Notes under the pieces: generated by a model
Seen by the model: only the letters and a program-made list of their open reading frames with translations
What the model was told of the DNA's origin: nothing
The model's database searches: none
In this document: piece by piece, positions 1-6,751 of the stretch
Numbering within the stretch: position 1 is the stretch's first letter
How the letters are laid out: the number at the start of each line of letters is the position of its first letter
DNA from: JBBDMX01 sp038241095
Lineage (GTDB): Bacteria; Planctomycetota; Phycisphaerae; Phycisphaerales; Phycisphaeraceae
Direction: 5' to 3'
DNA: 15,384 nucleotides
Assembly (NCBI GenBank): GCA_038241095.1
Contig: JBBRGB010000062.1
Coordinates: forward strand, 1-15,384
Made by a program: the position numbers and the translations under genes

Positions 1-217
1 TCGAGGTCAAGGTCAAGGGCAAGTTGCGAAAGTTCAGAAGCCAAAGCGAAATCTCATGGGGGGATAAACGGTGGGAACGGATTGGCATAAGCGAGGCGCA
101 AGCCCGCAGCCCGACACGGTGCAATGTTAGCATCCGCCGTGACGCAGGGGCTGAAAATCGATTGACCAATGTGCTTGAAAGTGTCGCAAAACGCGACGGT
201 CAAAGAAAGGAAAATAA
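1..217. other. left-edge stretch, no gene identified
   Basis: An open frame on the plus strand enters from the left edge (it reads EVKVKGKLRKF at the start) but runs on into the tRNA gene without a stop, so it is not a credible gene end. The other two plus frames stop at 64-66 and 88-90 and either could be the tail of a gene lying mostly outside the window. Nothing in the predicted tails is recognisable. Shortly beyond the tRNA 3' end the sequence is A-rich and has no clear terminator hairpin. Confidence 0.3.
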
Positions 218-291
218 CGAGAGCGACGGGGCTCGAACCCGCAACCTCCGGATCGACAGTCCGGTGCTCTAACCAATTGAGCTACGCTCCC
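218..291 (-). tRNA. tRNA-Asp (anticodon GTC)
   Basis: Read on the minus strand from 291, the sequence folds as a complete cloverleaf. The acceptor stem is GGGAGCG with CGCTCTC, containing one G-T pair. The D stem is GCTC/GAGC. The anticodon stem is CCGGA/TCCGG with loop CTGTCGA, giving anticodon GTC. The T arm is GCGGG-TTCGAGC-CCCGT. The discriminator base is G, as is usual for aspartate tRNA. The 3' CCA is not encoded (TTA follows), so it must be added after transcription. This tRNA decodes GAC and GAU. Confidence 0.97.
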
Positions 292-319
292 AACACTCGC
301 CGTTGCCAGCGAGCCCATT

Positions 320-347
320 ACTTTATTAAACCCGCTGGCTTTGTCAA
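320..347 (-). promoter_or_regulatory. promoter for tRNA-Asp
   Basis: On the minus strand a perfect TTGACA (342-347) is followed after 16 bp by TAAAGT (320-325), a 4/6 match to the -10 box. The -10 ends 28 bp before the mature tRNA 5' end, which leaves a short leader for RNase P to remove. The -35 match is exact; the -10 is weaker. Confidence 0.6.
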
Positions 348-482
348 ATCGAGGGTTGCATCACCAAACGAATCAACCGTTCGGGGCATCACAGATTTCG
401 CGGGTTGTCGCGCATACAAACTGTTGGGAGTTCGCTCTGGATGGCGAACCGGCGCAATGACTTTATGACACGGAGGTCAATC

Positions 483-917
483 ATGGCGGCACGGACGACT
501 CGGCAAGAGGCTCGGTGGCGGATTCTCAACGCCTGCCAGAAGATGCTGGATCAGATCATCCCCGAGGATGAATCGCTTCCGCTCAAAGGCAGAACATTTC
601 TCGAATGGGAGGATCAGACCGACGCCTTTGACGCGACGGTCACCGGGACGTTGCTCCAAGAGCGGGCGGCGTTGGAAGACTCGGCCCAGGCCCAGGACGG
701 CGAGTTGGGTTGTTGCCCACATTGCGGCTCGGAGCGCTTGTATCTGCAACGTGGCGATCCGGAGAACAAGACCATGCGGACGCCCCACGGCGAAGTGGTG
801 GTGGGACATCAGAACCTTCGCTGCCGCCCCCGCCCCCGGAGTCGTCCTGCGACCGGTCTTTTTCCCCCTCAGCGTCGTGACTTGGACTTGCCAGCGCAGG
901 CGGCATTGTCGCCCAAG
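483..917 (+). pseudogene. ISKra4-type transposase, broken N-terminal fragment
   Basis: The ATG at 483 follows a good ribosome binding site (GGAGG at 472-476). The first ~110 residues read as an intact frame: a helical N-terminus, then a CxxC pair (CPHCG, about residues 78-81) followed by RTPHGEVVVGHQNLRC. This zinc-ribbon-like layout with a RTxHG strand pattern resembles the N-terminal domain of ISKra4-family transposases. At about 820-880 the frame is disturbed: the expected C-D-R-S-F-S-P continuation lies in another frame, while PQRRDLDLPAQAALSPK returns in the first. The similarity then ends at about 917, in front of a palindrome. There is no catalytic DDE domain, so the fragment cannot be active. 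The IS family call is from memory of the motif pattern and is moderately sure; that it is a broken transposase is fairly sure. The 350-480 stretch before it may be the left flank of the old element, but no terminal repeat could be paired. Confidence 0.62.
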
Positions 918-921
918 TACT

Positions 922-960
922 TTGGCCCACGCCTAGCGAAGTCCGCCAAGCGTGGGCCAA
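922..960. repeat. hairpin downstream of ssrA
   Basis: A perfect 11-bp inverted repeat, TTGGCCCACGC (922-932) with GCGTGGGCCAA (950-960), encloses a 17-nt loop that has a further GCG/CGC pairing around GACTT. It lies 21 bp beyond the tmRNA 3' end and exactly where transposase similarity ends. Read on the minus strand no T-run follows, so it is not a standard intrinsic terminator, but a strong GC-rich stem here could still protect or end the ssrA transcript. It could equally be a dispersed palindromic repeat. Confidence 0.55.
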
Positions 961-980
961 GGCAGGGGAACCCGTTTGAA

Positions 981-1355
981 TGGAGCCGGAGGGAGTCGAA
1001 CCCTCGTGCCGTGATAGACGATGCGTAGCCTCTACACGTTTAGCCTTTGATTTGATCTCGGCGGGTTGACGGCCAAAGGCGGCCTTCTTCGCGCCCAGTG
1101 TCAGTGTTTTTTAGTCCCGCCACGCTGAAACCCCGTGGCGGGGCGATCCCGATGAAGTCATTGACCGCGATTTCTTACGGGCGGGTCCGTCGCGGTCATG
1201 GCTACTTTATTTCAGGCAGCCAGGCGCACCGGCGCGAAGCCGATGCGACCAACGGTGTCGTTGGCAGTTGTTGTTTGCATGCTTTTTACCAGGCCTGCAT
1301 GCTCCTGGACGTGCCACCACGCACCTGTGCCATCCGGTCGATACCAGTCGGCCCC
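981..1355 (-). ncRNA. ssrA: transfer-messenger RNA (tmRNA)
   Basis: Read on the minus strand the 5' end is GGGGCCGACTGGTATCGACC, matching the conserved tmRNA start, and the 3' end carries a T arm (GAGGG-TTCGACT-CCCTC) followed by CGGCTCC and discriminator A. The two ends pair as a 7-bp acceptor stem with one G-T. CCA is not encoded. In between lies a tag reading frame starting GCC AAC GAC, the usual Ala-Asn-Asp opening. Total length 375 nt is normal for one-piece tmRNA. It rescues ribosomes stalled on broken mRNA, with SmpB and EF-Tu, and adds a degradation tag to the nascent chain. It is a one-piece form, not the permuted two-piece form. An extended -10 promoter lies just upstream. Confidence 0.96.
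1212..1265 (-). other. tmRNA tag reading frame
   Basis: The frame that starts at GCC (1263-1265) and ends at TGA (1212-1214) encodes ANDTVGRIGFAPVRLAA. The opening A-N-D and the final L-A-A fit the tmRNA tag pattern (E. coli: AANDENYALAA). The residue before L-A-A is Arg instead of the common Ala, and the tag is longer than the E. coli one. The choice of GCC as resume codon is inferred: the alternative GCA at 1278 is in a different frame and gives no LAA-like end. Confidence 0.85.
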
Positions 1356-1376
1356 GATTGTCAAAGAACGTGCCTC

Positions 1377-1385
1377 ATTATAGCA
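1377..1385 (-). promoter_or_regulatory. extended -10 promoter of ssrA
   Basis: On the minus strand TGC-TATAAT is a perfect -10 hexamer with the TGn extension, ending 21 bp before the mature tmRNA 5' end. No good -35 box is found at 16-18 bp spacing, which is common for extended -10 promoters. The short stretch between the -10 and 1355 would be the leader trimmed by RNase P. Confidence 0.65.
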
Positions 1386-1494
1386 GACGCAAGGGGGGCC
1401 GACGTCTCCCGCTAAAAGTCCATGCGGACGCTGTGGAGCAATTGGTGCCGTGGCGTTGCGTCGGCGCGATGATTGTGGGATGTTTTACCTCGTT

Positions 1495-2877
1495 ATGAAC
1501 AACGAAAAGCGACATCTCTGGGAATATCGTTGGTTCACCGATCTGGCGGTGCTGGCGGCGGTGGCACTGGCCTTATGGATGCTCTTTGTCGTGCGCGGCA
1601 TCGTTCTGCCGGTGATCTTCGGCCTGGCGCTGGCCTATGCCGTCGAACCGCTGGTGGCGTGGGCCAAGCGGCGGTTGCACGTCCCCCGACTGGCGACGGC
1701 ACTGCTCATCCTCATGCTGGGATTGGTGGCCCTGACGGGGCTGGGGCTGTATGTGGCTCCCAAACTGGCGTCGCAGGTCACAGACTTGGTGGGCAACGTG
1801 CCGGGCTACATCCACAAGGCCCAGGAAAAGTTGCACATCAAACTGAGCATGGAAGAGGTCATGGCCTGGGTGCGCGGCGAAGCGCCCCCGGAAGGCGAAA
1901 CGACCCCGGATGTTGAACCAACAGGCTCCGGCGACGGCCAGCATGGTGATGATCCCGCAACCGCTTCCACCGCGCCAGCCGCGTTTCCCGATGAATCCGC
2001 CACCACGGCTGACCGGCTGAATCAGAACGACGGCGAGTCCGCGGGTGCATCATCCAACATCGAGTCAACAGGGCAAACGTCCGCAAGCGGCGCGGGTGGG
2101 ACTGGCAAGCAAGCCTCATCGGCCGCGACGACTTCGCCACGCAAAGCCTTGCCGCAAACCCTGGCGAACTTGGACTGGCCCGCCATTGGGGCGGTGCTGG
2201 GCAATTCCCTGGGCATGGGGTGGGGCTTCCTGAGTTCCGCCATCAGCATCGGAACCTATGTCGTGCTGGCTGTGACCATCACCGGCATCTGCTACGTCTA
2301 TTTCAGTTGGGTCTTCCCCGATTTTCTCGGCTGGTTTCGCCAGTTCATTCCCGTCGATCACCGCCAGCGCACGCTCGAAGTCCTGCACAAGATGGATCGC
2401 GCGGTGAGTGCCTGGCTTCGCGGGCGGCTCATCCAAGTGTCGGTCATCACCGTGCTGCTCACGGCCGGGTGGGGATCGGTCGGCGTGCCTTACTGGTTGG
2501 TGCTGGGCATCGTCGCGGGCTTGGCGAACTTGGTGCCCTACTTGAGCGTCATCGGTTGGCCCGCGGCGGTGTTTCTGGCTTGGGCCGACACGATGGGCTC
2601 GGGCCGCGAGTTCTCCTTCATGTGGGTCATCGTCGCCCCCAGCCTCGTGTACATCATCGCCCAGACCATCGACGGCTGGGTCATGGAACCACTGGTTCAA
2701 GGCAAGGCCACCAACCTCGACCCCATCACCGTGCTGCTGGCGGTACTCATCGGCGGATCGCTGGCGGGGATTCTGGGCATGTTGCTTGCCGTGCCCGTCG
2801 CGGCGTGCGGGAAAATCCTGGCCCAAGAGTTGCTACTGCCCCGCATCCGCGCTTGGGCCGGGACGGGGAAGGCTTGA
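1495..2877 (+). CDS. AI-2E/PerM family transporter with hydrophilic insert
   Basis: A 460-residue polytopic inner-membrane protein of the AI-2E transporter (PerM, PF01594) family. Family members move small molecules or ions (an autoinducer-2 exporter and Na+/H+ antiporters are known); the substrate here cannot be told. Hydrophobic segments fill about residues 15-95 (with the family-like LPVIFGLALAYAVEPLV) and 230-450. The C-terminal half has the typical N-L-V-P-Y-L-S-V-I-G-W-P and I-L-G-M-L-L-A-V-P-V motifs, plus MEPLVQGKATNLDP before the last helices. Between about residues 130 and 219 (bases ~1882-2152) lies a low-complexity region rich in Ser, Thr, Ala, Gly, Asp and Glu, which makes the protein longer than the ~350 residues usual for the family. 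The frame extends to a GTG at 1450 and an in-frame ATG at 1480; I chose ATG 1495 because the protein similarity starts after it, though no start has a strong ribosome site. It is divergent from ssrA. Confidence 0.88.
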   Translation: MNNEKRHLWEYRWFTDLAVLAAVALALWMLFVVRGIVLPVIFGLALAYAVEPLVAWAKRRLHVPRLATALLILMLGLVALTGLGLYVAPKLASQVTDLVGNVPGYIHKAQEKLHIKLSMEEVMAWVRGEAPPEGETTPDVEPTGSGDGQHGDDPATASTAPAAFPDESATTADRLNQNDGESAGASSNIESTGQTSASGAGGTGKQASSAATTSPRKALPQTLANLDWPAIGAVLGNSLGMGWGFLSSAISIGTYVVLAVTITGICYVYFSWVFPDFLGWFRQFIPVDHRQRTLEVLHKMDRAVSAWLRGRLIQVSVITVLLTAGWGSVGVPYWLVLGIVAGLANLVPYLSVIGWPAAVFLAWADTMGSGREFSFMWVIVAPSLVYIIAQTIDGWVMEPLVQGKATNLDPITVLLAVLIGGSLAGILGMLLAVPVAACGKILAQELLLPRIRAWAGTGKA

Positions 2878-2896
2878 GGCTTGAGGACTGAAGTCC

Positions 2897-3063
2897 GGGT
2901 GCCACAGAGCATCCCGACAGGGTGCTCTGTGTCCGAGAGAAGCTTCAACATTCAAAGTCAAGCCAACCGCTCTTATGCAATCAGTCCATGCCTCTGCGAT
3001 GCGGATAAGGAGCACCCCACTTGTCTCGCACACAGCACCCTGTCGGGATGCTGTGTGGCACCC
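2897..3063. repeat. pair of inverted palindromic repeats
   Basis: Two 35-bp units, 2897-2931 and 3029-3063, are inverted relative to each other with 2 mismatches. Each is itself a hairpin: CACAGAGCA/TGCTCTGTG in the first and CACACAGCA/TGCTGTGTG in the second, with CCC/GGG pairing inside and a GACA or TGTC loop. The differences between units are compensatory, so stem pairing is kept. They lie between the AI-2E transporter and the MlaE permease. No T-run follows either stem. I see no gene in 2878-3139. Confidence 0.85.
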
Positions 3064-3069
3064 CGCCAA

Positions 3070-3100
3070 GGGTTTTCTACAGAGCTTGGATGTCCCCTTT
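3070..3100 (-). repeat. GGGGACATCC-family repeat, half unit
   Basis: This 31-bp stretch ends GGATGTCCCCTTT on the plus strand. Its reverse complement matches 14824-14854 at 30 of 31 positions, and the part GGGTTTTCTACA-AGC-GGACATCC recurs at 15132-15155. It directly follows the palindromic pair and ends 39 bp before the mlaE-like start codon. Confidence 0.8.
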
Positions 3101-3139
3101 TTCTCACCCCTCGCGGCTTCGACTAGAATCGTCACCATC

Positions 3140-3970
3140 ATGATCCAGCAGCTTGCCTATGTGGGTCAAAGCGTCACCGAGAGCTTGGTGAAGATCGGGG
3201 GCTTCGTGCGCTTTTCCGCCGAGACGCTGCGCTGGCTGGTCATCGGGCCGCATGGTCGCGGGCGGCTGAGCCTGCTGATGCCGCAGCTATTTTCCATCGG
3301 CACCATGAGCATCGTGGTCGTCGCCATCGTCGGCGGGTTCGTGGGCATGGTGCTGGGGGTGGAGACCTACGACCAGTTTGCCGCCATCGGGCAGCAACGT
3401 TCGCTGGGCGGGGTCATCGGCATTTCGGTGGTGCGGCAGATCGGGCCGGTGCTGGCGGCGGTGATGATCGCCGGCCGGGTCGGCGGGGCCGTCACCGCGC
3501 AACTCGGCACCATGCGCGTCACCGAACAGATCGACGCCATGCGGGCCATGGGCACTGATCCCGTGGCTTATCTGGTGGTGCCCCGCGTCATCGCCTGCCT
3601 GTTGATGGTGCCCATCCTCACCGTCTTTTCCAATGCCGTGGGCATCTTCGGTGGGTTCGCCGTCACCGTCTGGGGCTACGGGGTCAACTCCGTCGAATAC
3701 TGGAGCTTCTCAGCCCAATTCGTGGGCAACTGGGACGTCTTTACAGGACTCATCAAGAGCGTGTTTTTCGGCTTGGCGATCGGGTTGATCAGTTGTTACA
3801 ACGGCTTTAACTGTCGCAGCGGGGCCGCGGGCGTGGGCAGGGCCGCGACGGATTCCTTCGTCACCAGCTTCGTGGCCATCATCGTGCTGAATCTTTTCTT
3901 AGCGCAGTTCTTGAAGGTGCTGGGCATTCTGCTCTTTGGCCAAGGCAGCACACTCAGCGCGTTTGGTTGA
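3140..3970 (+). CDS. mlaE: MlaE-type ABC transporter permease
   Basis: A 276-residue membrane protein of the MlaE/YrbE permease family (PF02405). In Gram-negative bacteria MlaE works with the ATPase MlaF and the MCE protein MlaD to move phospholipids between inner membrane and periplasm. The sequence shows the family layout: an N-terminal amphipathic stretch, a first helix around IVVVAIVGGFVGMVLG, the conserved ISVVRQIGPVLAAVMIAGRVGGA segment, the TEQIDAMRAMGTDP loop, and C-terminal helices with G-L-I-S-C-Y-N-G-F and an S-F-V-x-I-I-V-L-N end. Length is normal. The frame is open upstream, but that part is repeat sequence, so the ATG at 3140 is the likely start; no strong ribosome site precedes it. 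No mlaF or mlaD partner lies in this window, so the operon is split or incomplete here. The stop codon lies 3 bases before a GAGCCGCGCACG-family repeat. Confidence 0.9.
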   Translation: MIQQLAYVGQSVTESLVKIGGFVRFSAETLRWLVIGPHGRGRLSLLMPQLFSIGTMSIVVVAIVGGFVGMVLGVETYDQFAAIGQQRSLGGVIGISVVRQIGPVLAAVMIAGRVGGAVTAQLGTMRVTEQIDAMRAMGTDPVAYLVVPRVIACLLMVPILTVFSNAVGIFGGFAVTVWGYGVNSVEYWSFSAQFVGNWDVFTGLIKSVFFGLAIGLISCYNGFNCRSGAAGVGRAATDSFVTSFVAIIVLNLFLAQFLKVLGILLFGQGSTLSAFG

Positions 3971-3973
3971 AAT

Positions 3974-4082
3974 GAGCCGCGCACGAAGTAAGCGGAATCG
4001 TAAATAAATGTTCGACGCAAGGAGATTGGTCCGCTTACTTCGTGCGGCGGATCAACGAAACCGCTTACTTCGTGCGCGGCTC
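3974..4082. repeat. cluster of three GAGCCGCGCACG-family repeats
   Basis: A plus-oriented unit at 3974-3995 (GAGCCGCGCACGAAGTAAGC plus GG) is followed by a minus-oriented degenerate unit at 4031-4050 and a perfect minus unit at 4061-4082. The outer two form a 22-bp inverted repeat that could pair as a long hairpin between the convergent 3' ends of the permease and the zinc-ribbon gene. The 4061-4082 unit overlaps the end of the zinc-ribbon gene. Confidence 0.9.
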
Positions 4083-5192
4083 TTGCGTTGCGTTGCGGAT
4101 CTTGGCGTACCAGCCCAGGAAATCTTCCTGCGGCATGCTCACGTATTTGCCACCTGATTTATTGACCAGCGTTTGCAGCCGGGGAAGATGCGTGCCCAGC
4201 AGGGCCACGCTTAGCCGCGTGTCGGGGTGTTTGTCGAGCAACAGGTCGATGTCATCGACTTGTCGATCCGTGAGTTGCTGGCCGGTGACCAGGATGATTC
4301 GCGGGGGGTCGGCTTTAAGCACGGTTTCAAGGCCCGCGACGGGGTCGGGGAAACGCATGGCGGGTATGGGCGTCAGAAAGGCCCGCAGTTTGGCGGTGTC
4401 GCCGGGCTTCCAGGAACGCAACTTATCGGGGAAGGTTTTGACACCCAAGTCCGTCAGCGCGACGACTTGCAACGGCGTGGCCTCGGGCATCTTGGCCGCC
4501 GCATCAACAAGCACATCCTTCATCTCCTCGAGCCAGGGGCGATTCAATCCCGCGGCGTCCAGCACAATCACCGTCGGTTCATCCAGCGACCAGTAGAGGA
4601 AGCGTCCGTCGGCATTGACCAGCGGGTTGTCCGCCACGTCGTAGCCGATGCGAGGCTGACCGGTGTGGGGATCGACGGAAGTTTTCTCTTTGATGACCCA
4701 GACAAAAACCAGCACCGTCACCACGACCAGGACCAGCAACGCGCCGACGGCCACGATGGCGGTGGTGGCGCGGACGACCGGACGTTGTTTTTTTGCCGCG
4801 GTGGGAATGACGGCATCGGCGTCGAGTTCCAAGGTGCGACCCGAAGCGGTGACGAAGGTCTGTTTGCCGGCTTCGTTGGTGTGGGCGGTGACCACCGTGG
4901 GCCGGACGGCCGAGGGAGGTTGGACGGTCTCATGGTCACGTCGCGGCGCATGGACGGGCGTTTTGGCCGACGAAGCGGAAGACGGTGCCGAAGGTGACGC
5001 CGCCATGCCGGGCGCTTCGGGCCTGCCGCCGGGCGTCGCGGGCCGTGAGAGTCGTTCGCTTGTCCCCCCCGCCGCCGCTGGCACGGTCATCAGCGTGCCG
5101 CAGCCCGAGCAGCGACACACCCCGCCGGCGAAGCCCGCGTCGAGTACAAGCATCTCCTGACAAGTCGGACATTGCAGTTCGATGGTGGTCAT
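4065..5192 (-). CDS. zinc-ribbon, single-TM, VWA-like protein
   Basis: A 375-residue protein whose function I do not recognise. It opens with a probable zinc ribbon (C8-x2-C11 and C28-x2-C31, with an extra C26). A Pro/Ser/Ala-rich linker runs to about residue 100 and one strongly hydrophobic helix follows (about 144-167). From about residue 205 the C-terminal domain resembles a von Willebrand A fold: a V-I-V-L-D-A strand, a later IILVTGQQLTD strand, and LSVALLG near the end. The metal site is incomplete: D212 is followed by A-A-G instead of D-x-S-x-S. Topology is probably N-terminal domain in the cytoplasm and VWA-like domain outside, by analogy. The start ATG follows GAGGGA at a good distance. 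The last codons, Glu-Pro-Arg-Thr-Lys-stop, come from a dispersed repeat, so the natural C-terminus may have been changed. The next gene upstream on the same strand ends 67 bp away. Confidence 0.82.
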   Translation of the reverse strand: MTTIELQCPTCQEMLVLDAGFAGGVCRCSGCGTLMTVPAAAGGTSERLSRPATPGGRPEAPGMAASPSAPSSASSAKTPVHAPRRDHETVQPPSAVRPTVVTAHTNEAGKQTFVTASGRTLELDADAVIPTAAKKQRPVVRATTAIVAVGALLVLVVVTVLVFVWVIKEKTSVDPHTGQPRIGYDVADNPLVNADGRFLYWSLDEPTVIVLDAAGLNRPWLEEMKDVLVDAAAKMPEATPLQVVALTDLGVKTFPDKLRSWKPGDTAKLRAFLTPIPAMRFPDPVAGLETVLKADPPRIILVTGQQLTDRQVDDIDLLLDKHPDTRLSVALLGTHLPRLQTLVNKSGGKYVSMPQEDFLGWYAKIRNATQEPRTK

Positions 5193-5259
5193 ACCGTTTC
5201 CCTCAAGATCGCGCGAGGCGGGTGGGTAACTCCGTGAACCAACGATTCAGGCTTGCCGT

Positions 5260-6534
5260 TTAGCGCTTCAGAAAATCCCGATAATTATCCCGCAGCAGCA
5301 ACGCCACATCGCGCTTGACCATCTTGGGCGTCACCTTGAAACCCGTCGCCGCCGCGTCCACATACTTGTCCGTCAGCACCTTGGCGATGATGGCCCGGCT
5401 GTGCTCCCACTTGTAAAGCAACTGATCCAGAATCCTGGCGTCGGAATGCTGCGGCACAAAGCTCTGGCCCAGCAATTCCATGCGCATCCGCGTCATCTCC
5501 TCGATGAGAATCGGGTTGTTCAAGAACCACCAGCAGCCAAACGGCATCAGGTTGCCGAACTTCCGCGCGGCAACAGCAAGCTCATGCTGATTCTCACGCG
5601 ACAGCATCGTCACCATGAACTTGTTGTCGGGGAAGTCCCGGCAAAGATTGGTCACGGCCGTCACGTCCGCGCGACCGCCCATGTCCGCTGCATCGCGCAA
5701 GGGTGGATTCACCCCGCGGCGTGAACCGATCATCATCGCCCAAGGCAGGTTCCGCTCCGCCAAGACGGGCAGAATCGCCTCGCGGATCATGCGATCCGCC
5801 ACCGGGTCCTTGGCGTTGGGATAGACAAACTCCGGAGGCAGGCTCATCGCCAGATACACCGCCTTGATTTTGTCGAGCCAATCGGAGAGGAAACGCTTGA
5901 CTTCCGAAACCGTCTTGCCGCTGAAGTTGGGCTTCACGTCGTAGCCCCAGCCCTGCATCTTCACCGCCGCGTTTTTCCAATCGCACAAGAGCGGATCGAC
6001 ACGCAGCACGGCCGTGAATCGCGGGTCATCGCCCACGTTGGCATCCGCTTCCCACAGGCTCCGTTCCTGATCGTCAAACACCGCGTTGGTCATGGTGATC
6101 TGATCGACGTTGGCGATCTTCATCACCTTGTCCACGTAAGCGTCGGGCTTTTGCTGGCCAAACCATTTGCGGTATTTCTTCAAGTCCTTCTCGTTGGGGT
6201 CGAGGCCCAAGAGGCTCAGCGTCGTCAGCACCCCGCGACACGCTTCGCTGATCGGCGTCCGCTCCACAAACAGGTGCTTCCAGATGTGGTCGGCCTGCTC
6301 CCGCTTGCCCATCGCCCAGAACTTCTCAAGCGGCAATTCGCTGGCGGGCACCACGCGATAGACCTCGGCGATGAGGTAGTGATACGTCACCAACTCATCA
6401 ATGCCCCAGAGCATCATCCCGCCCGGCTTGGGCGAAGCTCCGAAACTCGGCGCGTAAACATGCGTGTGAAGATCCGTCACCGGTTGCTGCTTGACGGCCT
6501 TGGCGACCATCGATTGAATCCGTTTGCGGTTCAT
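5260..6534 (-). CDS. amidohydrolase, uronate-isomerase-like
   Basis: A 424-residue protein resembling the glucuronate/uronate isomerase (UxaC, PF02614) branch of the amidohydrolase superfamily. The metal-binding D-L-H-T-H motif is at residues 21-25, close to the N-terminus as in UxaC. Later stretches also echo the family: PFGCWWFLNNP (compare the F-G-x-x-W-W-F region) and FVPQHSDARIL near the C-terminus (compare the T-D-S-R-S-x-x region). UxaC enzymes isomerise D-glucuronate or D-galacturonate to the keto sugar, but distant relatives have other substrates, and no other uronate genes lie here. It is probably a cytoplasmic, metal-dependent enzyme; the substrate is unknown. The start ATG at 6534 is preceded by AAGGA at suitable spacing; the frame extends further upstream into repeat sequence and that part is excluded. 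It is divergent from sucC. Confidence 0.8.
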   Translation of the reverse strand: MNRKRIQSMVAKAVKQQPVTDLHTHVYAPSFGASPKPGGMMLWGIDELVTYHYLIAEVYRVVPASELPLEKFWAMGKREQADHIWKHLFVERTPISEACRGVLTTLSLLGLDPNEKDLKKYRKWFGQQKPDAYVDKVMKIANVDQITMTNAVFDDQERSLWEADANVGDDPRFTAVLRVDPLLCDWKNAAVKMQGWGYDVKPNFSGKTVSEVKRFLSDWLDKIKAVYLAMSLPPEFVYPNAKDPVADRMIREAILPVLAERNLPWAMMIGSRRGVNPPLRDAADMGGRADVTAVTNLCRDFPDNKFMVTMLSRENQHELAVAARKFGNLMPFGCWWFLNNPILIEEMTRMRMELLGQSFVPQHSDARILDQLLYKWEHSRAIIAKVLTDKYVDAAATGFKVTPKMVKRDVALLLRDNYRDFLKR

Positions 6535-6593
6535 GGGTGATCCTTCAAAAAAAGAGCAATGCACCATCTTACGAAAATTGAAAGCGGGCATGG

Positions 6594-6679
6594 CCACGAG
6601 CCGCGCACGAAGTAAGCGGAGCATGACCCCGCCGGTCAATGAGGGCAAAAGCTCCGCTTACTGCGTGCGCGGCTCGTGG
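6594..6679. repeat. GAGCCGCGCACG-family inverted pair, long hairpin
   Basis: Two 29-bp arms, 6594-6622 and 6651-6679, are inverted with a single mismatch (the A/C-variable position of the family) and are separated by 28 bp. The family core is 6598-6619 on plus and 6654-6675 on minus. It sits between the divergent amidohydrolase and sucC genes, immediately before the likely sucC promoter. Confidence 0.93.
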
Positions 6680-6687
6680 TGAGGCAT

Positions 6688-6716
6688 TTGGCCTCACGCG
6701 CCGGACGGTATATCAT
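6688..6716 (+). promoter_or_regulatory. putative sucC promoter
   Basis: TTGGCC (6688-6693) and TATCAT (6711-6716, 5/6 to TATAAT) are 17 bp apart and end 35 bp before the sucC ATG. A small perfect hairpin, GTGAGGC-ATTTG-GCCTCAC (6679-6697), covers the -35 box and could be an operator or chance. The -35 match is weak. Confidence 0.4.
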
Positions 6717-6751
6717 CGCTTGTTCACCCTTTTCATTAGAGAATCCAAGCG

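Noticed and set aside
24..272. 82-aa open frame at the left edge
   Set aside because: It runs into the tRNA-Asp gene and includes tRNA-derived residues (GARTRNLRIDSPVL), a well-known false ORF pattern.
441..480. ISKra4 left terminal repeat
   Set aside because: A short GTTCGC/GCGAAC hairpin is present, but no matching right end could be found, so the element border cannot be set.
1098..1415. Plus-strand open frames over 1098-1498
   Set aside because: They lie opposite the tmRNA gene, whose ends and tag are clear.
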